Made by a program: the position numbers and the translations under genes
In this document: positions 33,787-37,321 of the stretch, piece by piece
Layout of the letters: every line of letters begins with the position of its first letter
Position numbering within the stretch: position 1 is the first letter of the stretch
Assembly (NCBI GenBank): GCA_900549725.1
Contig: URPL01000017.1
Coordinates: forward strand, 1-37,321
Length of the DNA stretch: 37,321 nucleotides
Source of the DNA: an uncultured Eubacteriales bacterium
GTDB taxonomy: Bacteria; Bacillota; Clostridia; Oscillospirales; CAG-272
Reading direction: 5' to 3'
Notes under the pieces: model-generated
Told to the model about the DNA's origin: nothing
Seen by the model: only the letters and a program-made list of their open reading frames with translations
Databases searched by the model: none

Positions 33787-36700
33787 TCATTTTCCCTGGC
33801 TGTCAAGCAGCTCGGCGCGTAGACGCGCTTCGCACTGCTCCAGGGTTTCATTGGTTTCAAGATATGCCATGCCGTACTCTTTTCTCTTGCGCGACAGCTC
33901 TTTGTTGATCGCCGGCAGATAGGAGAGCATCAGCTCTGTGGGGTCTTCCCCGTTGTTATAGGCGTTGTTGAATGCAAAGTCCATATATCTTGTGACGATA
34001 TAGCTGCCGGGGCATTGCGGCGTCACGCGCAGTTTTTCCATCTGGCTGAAGATGACATTTGCCTCGGAAGTCGTCCAGGATTGGTTGCGCAGCGAATATT
34101 TATTCGCCGTCTCATAACGGTTACCCGTACCGATAATCGCTTCGAGCTCATTGCCGTATGCGGTCTGCGTCGGTTCGTCGGTCAGCCATTTAATGTAGGT
34201 CCAGACATCATCCTTGTGATACTCAGCGCCTCTGAGGATGGAAATTCCCTTGAAGGAGCAGGTGTCAACATTGGAATAGGTGCCGTCTTCGCGGTAGAGA
34301 CCGGGCACCTCGGAGAAGTCCCAAAGACCTCTGATTTCCGTTGCGAACACGCTGAGGTAGGTATACTGCGTATAGTCCGCAAAGCCGACCGGCATCTCAC
34401 CGGTACGGAAACGGTTGACAAATTCATAGGTCACCGGGAAGGCATACTGCGTAAACATTTCAACGGCATCCTGGAAACAGGACAGATTCAAAGAATCGTC
34501 GATGTTGAAGGCAAGACCGTTATCCTTCCAATAGGTGCTGTTATCATCGGACTGATAGAGGAACAGCATATACATGGTGGAATATACCGGCAGACCGATA
34601 TCCATATACCGCATCTGCAGCACCGGAAGCATCGCGCGAAGATCGGACCAGGTTTCCGGAATCTCCATGTTGAGTTCCTTCAGAATATCCATGCGGTAAT
34701 ACATCAGGTTGAAGTTCATCGTGGTCGGAATGCCGTAAACGGTTTCCGCCGCGACCTTTTCTCCCTCGGGACGCACATCGTTGAGCGCCAGATCGACGGA
34801 GCTTGCATACAGCGTAAACGGCGCCAGCGCCTGGTCGGAGAAACGCTGCTTCACTTCGTCCAGATCGTCAAAATCCAGCGGAATCAGGGCGTTTCGAATT
34901 GCCCAGGTAATCGTATTTTCGCTGTCAAGCTCTGTCACATCGGGACCGGTGCCCGAGAGGACTGCGGGCAGAATTGCATCCTGCACCGTCAGCTTCAAAT
35001 CAGCGTTGATGCCGGTCTTGGCGGTAAAGCTGTTGCGCAGCAAACGGTTGTAGATCTGCGCCTGGTCACGGCCGCCCGTATACCAAATGGTAACGGTATC
35101 CGCTTCTTTGGTGCTGTCGGTCACATCGCCGTCAAAGGTATTGTAAGAGGAATAGAAGCTTGCGATAAACTGTTTAAACTCGTAGGCAAGCACCTGGAAC
35201 ATGTTGGCGTCGCACTGCGGTTCCTTTGCCTGCGCGCTCTGCAGCTGCAGATAGTCGAGCTCCAGCGGCTGCTCATTCGCATCCAGCACCCAGGTACCGA
35301 GCGAACCGATATCTGTTTTCAGCGTTGCAAAGCCCTTTGCAATCTCGTCCTCATCCGTCCCCATTTTCCAAAGCAGATTTGCAAGCTCGGTCAATGTGGA
35401 AATACCGGACATTTTCGCAAAAGCATCGGTATCGACCTTTTCGCCGTTGTCCTTTGCCTTTTGCGCTTTTTCCGCAATATCGTAATAACCATTGATTTTC
35501 GCAAAACGGATCATGACATCGATAATGCGATTGGACTGATAAACCATCATATCCATATAATCCGGAATCAAATCCATGAATTTGTAATCCTGGTATTGAT
35601 CCGGCTGCGCTCCGGTAATCTGCAGAATCTTCAGATAGATATTATTCAGCGGGGTAACCGTCTCCTGAATTGCGGAGGTAAGCTCCGCCATATCTCCGAG
35701 CGCCGCCTCCAGGCGGATGGTATAGGTGTGTCCCGGTTCAAAATAGAACTGGAAGGTGTGATATTCACCCGTATCGTCCGTATAGCCGAGCGCCTGCACC
35801 TGCCAGTCGTCCTTATACGGGAAGCGAATGCTCTTTGCCTCTTCAAACGGAGTCTCGCCGTCAATCGTCAGGGAACGGGAGGTAAACATATCCACGGAAA
35901 CATTCTGGCGGAAGCGCGTATAAATGTTGTAAAGCCCTGCCTGGTCCACTTCAAACTGCCATTCGACCCAGGTCCCGACCTTGTTCCAGGTCGAAGCGTT
36001 GCCGATGGTGTTGTAGCGGATCTGCGAATAGTGCTGCGGGTCGGTGATTGCAGAGGTGCGGTCGTAGGTTGCGGTGATGGTGTTGGTAGAGGTACGATAC
36101 GGCTTTTCCGCATGAATGCGAACCTCCGCATCCTCGGGCGCCTGCTGATACCCCTTGCGCTCGTATTCCTTTTCAACCTCCGCATAGCTGCGCAGCTTTT
36201 CGGAATAGCCGAGCGTGATATCGTCCATCACGATCGGGTCACGCGTGGACTCCAAGCGAATCTCGTGGGTGCCCTTTGTCAGATACAGAGAAAGGTCGGA
36301 GGTCACATAGCCGGTCGAATCGACCATGCGGTAATTGCTCCACTCAAAAATCTGCTTTTTGCCGGGGCGCAAATCGCTGCCGGTCGAATCCTTTTCAAAA
36401 ACAACATTGCCGTTTTCATCATATTGGTACTCATCGTCCCAAATCCGATGAATCGTCAGATATCTCGCTTCGGAAAAAGGCACCTTGCCGTCAAGATACA
36501 GAACGCGCTCGATATCCGCGGTGGAATCCTCCGTCGTGAGATAGTCAAAAGAGAGCGTATACAGCCCCTCATTTTGCACCTCGAAGCGATATGTGATATA
36601 GCCGGAAGCGCCGACATACAGAACATCCTTGCGGTTGCCGTATGTGCCGAGCTCAACCTGCGCCGTCGTTTTATCGGCATCGGTCAGATAATCCGCAGAA

Positions 36701-36972
36701 TCGATTACGATCTCCTTGGTCGTCTGTTTCGCATCCGGATACTGCGCGAGATATTCATTATAATCCAGCGACGAAAGAATCTCCGTTACGCGATCCAGGC
36801 TGCTGTGCTTGTTTGTCTGCGTGTCTTTCCGATCCGCATCGGCGGTCGCATCCGCAGCCGGCTGTATCGCATCGGTATCGTCCGCGGCAAGCACGCCGAG
36901 GCTGAGAGTGCCAAACAGCATAACCACGCTCAGAAAACCCGCAAGCAACCTCTTAAATTCAAGGTGTTTCAT
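33787..36972 (-). CDS. Double-length secreted solute-binding protein with carbohydrate-binding-like modules
   Basis: 1061 residues; ATG at 36972 after GGAGG, 7 bases. The signal peptide ends VLA-ADD with no lipobox Cys, so it is not a lipoprotein as most such proteins are. A 60-residue polar linker follows. Two similar beta-sandwich, CBM-like modules (about 85-256 and 284-425) each carry a YxxxFEV/QFEV strand, GLYxL/NI and IRLE. A helical segment (about 440-600) links to a CUT1-type extracellular solute-binding domain (about 625-1030, with YTGGRDQAQ near its start and NFNLMYYRMDILKE later). Typical binding proteins are 400-550 residues. It probably captures an oligosaccharide for the operon's permeases; the substrate is unknown. 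Confidence 0.9.
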   Translation of the reverse strand: MKHLEFKRLLAGFLSVVMLFGTLSLGVLAADDTDAIQPAADATADADRKDTQTNKHSSLDRVTEILSSLDYNEYLAQYPDAKQTTKEIVIDSADYLTDADKTTAQVELGTYGNRKDVLYVGASGYITYRFEVQNEGLYTLSFDYLTTEDSTADIERVLYLDGKVPFSEARYLTIHRIWDDEYQYDENGNVVFEKDSTGSDLRPGKKQIFEWSNYRMVDSTGYVTSDLSLYLTKGTHEIRLESTRDPIVMDDITLGYSEKLRSYAEVEKEYERKGYQQAPEDAEVRIHAEKPYRTSTNTITATYDRTSAITDPQHYSQIRYNTIGNASTWNKVGTWVEWQFEVDQAGLYNIYTRFRQNVSVDMFTSRSLTIDGETPFEEAKSIRFPYKDDWQVQALGYTDDTGEYHTFQFYFEPGHTYTIRLEAALGDMAELTSAIQETVTPLNNIYLKILQITGAQPDQYQDYKFMDLIPDYMDMMVYQSNRIIDVMIRFAKINGYYDIAEKAQKAKDNGEKVDTDAFAKMSGISTLTELANLLWKMGTDEDEIAKGFATLKTDIGSLGTWVLDANEQPLELDYLQLQSAQAKEPQCDANMFQVLAYEFKQFIASFYSSYNTFDGDVTDSTKEADTVTIWYTGGRDQAQIYNRLLRNSFTAKTGINADLKLTVQDAILPAVLSGTGPDVTELDSENTITWAIRNALIPLDFDDLDEVKQRFSDQALAPFTLYASSVDLALNDVRPEGEKVAAETVYGIPTTMNFNLMYYRMDILKELNMEIPETWSDLRAMLPVLQMRYMDIGLPVYSTMYMLFLYQSDDNSTYWKDNGLAFNIDDSLNLSCFQDAVEMFTQYAFPVTYEFVNRFRTGEMPVGFADYTQYTYLSVFATEIRGLWDFSEVPGLYREDGTYSNVDTCSFKGISILRGAEYHKDDVWTYIKWLTDEPTQTAYGNELEAIIGTGNRYETANKYSLRNQSWTTSEANVIFSQMEKLRVTPQCPGSYIVTRYMDFAFNNAYNNGEDPTELMLSYLPAINKELSRKRKEYGMAYLETNETLEQCEARLRAELLDSQGK

Positions 36973-37106
36973 GTTTTTTCCTCCAGAAATTCTTCGCAAA
37001 GAGTCAAAAGCGGCTCTCTGCCTCCGCCGCATCCCTGCCGCGACGGAGATTTAATTATAAGGTAAGAAATCGAAAAGGAAACAATACCCCATAATTTCAT
37101 AGGGAT

Positions 37107-37135
37107 ATCATATCACAGAAAAAAATGAATGTCAA
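37107..37135 (-). promoter_or_regulatory. Promoter of the seven-gene glycan-uptake operon
   Basis: Minus strand: perfect TTGACA (37130-37135), 17-base spacer, TATGAT (37107-37112). It lies about 135 bases before the first ATG, leaving a leader of about 128 bases with no known riboswitch. The -10 box sits in a short near-palindrome (ATATGATAT). Confidence 0.88.
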
Positions 37136-37321
37136 GGCTGTCGTCCCGCGGCAAAAAGGCGTCGGAAAAGTATTTTTTTGTAAAAAAAGCGTTTTGGGTG
37201 CGGAGAATTTTCAGTTGTTCCGCTTTTTAATAAATAAGAAAACGGGGGAAGCAGCCGTTTGCGATTCTAAGTGTTTATAAATTACATTTTTACACGTATT
37301 TTCGTAATATTTTGCACATCG

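Noticed and set aside
34015..37065. Very long plus-strand open frame (about 1000 codons) antisense to the solute-binding protein gene
   Set aside because: It has no ribosome site or protein-like composition and exactly mirrors a strong minus-strand gene with signal peptide and conserved domains. Similar mirrors at 29557-31743, 27229-28896, 12085-13536 and 6253-7260 were rejected for the same reason.

Overview
The window is about 37 kb of chromosome from a low-to-mid GC Gram-positive bacterium, most likely a gut-type Clostridia (Oscillospiraceae/Ruminococcaceae-like). The evidence is strong AAGGAGG-type ribosome binding sites, TTGACA-17-TATAAT promoters, long-form HPF, class B sortase, PadR/DUF1700/DUF4097 genes, DUF5696 and NHL-Yip1 proteins, and Cys-rich surface repeats. 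No phage block, insertion sequence, CRISPR array, rRNA or tRNA was seen. All genes but one (4434-5453) lie on the minus strand, so operons are read from right to left.

Right end (36972-24661): a seven-gene operon behind a near-consensus promoter. It encodes a double-length secreted solute-binding protein with carbohydrate-binding-like N-terminal modules, a first pair of sugar-type ABC permeases, an NHL-propeller/TPR/Yip1 membrane protein, a large secreted DUF5696 protein and a second permease pair, then a strong terminator. It has no ATPase and no recognised glycoside hydrolase. This is the best candidate in the window for a little-described system, probably glycan capture and import.

Middle right (24504-18881): a compact chain of VanY-type carboxypeptidase, MtaB tRNA methylthiotransferase, class B sortase, r1t-like holin, YwaF-like membrane protein and two tandem cyclophilin lipoproteins, ending at a strong terminator. 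Next is a PadR-DUF1700-DUF4097 envelope-sensing operon (18728-16857) with a likely autoregulatory operator. Beyond it is a sortase-anchored surface protein (16724-15596) whose signal peptide is put out of frame by an A9 tract.

Middle left (15486-9066): a GNAT / YiiX-like / topoisomerase III operon; hpf with its own promoter and a stem-loop at the predicted mRNA 5' end; a bactofilin-like protein; and a two-gene ABC exporter. After the exporter comes about 445 bp with no convincing gene but many inverted repeats, closed by a strong minus-strand terminator.

Left end (8430-1): eutH followed directly by a fused winged-helix/LicC-like/LicA-like enzyme, apparently a two-gene route from imported ethanolamine or choline to a CDP-activated form. 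Then come the lone plus-strand lipoprotein gene, a divergent C39-like secreted peptidase, and a large secreted protein combining a papain-like protease, a lectin-like domain, an M6-like metalloprotease and a 117-bp tandem repeat array that runs off the window edge.
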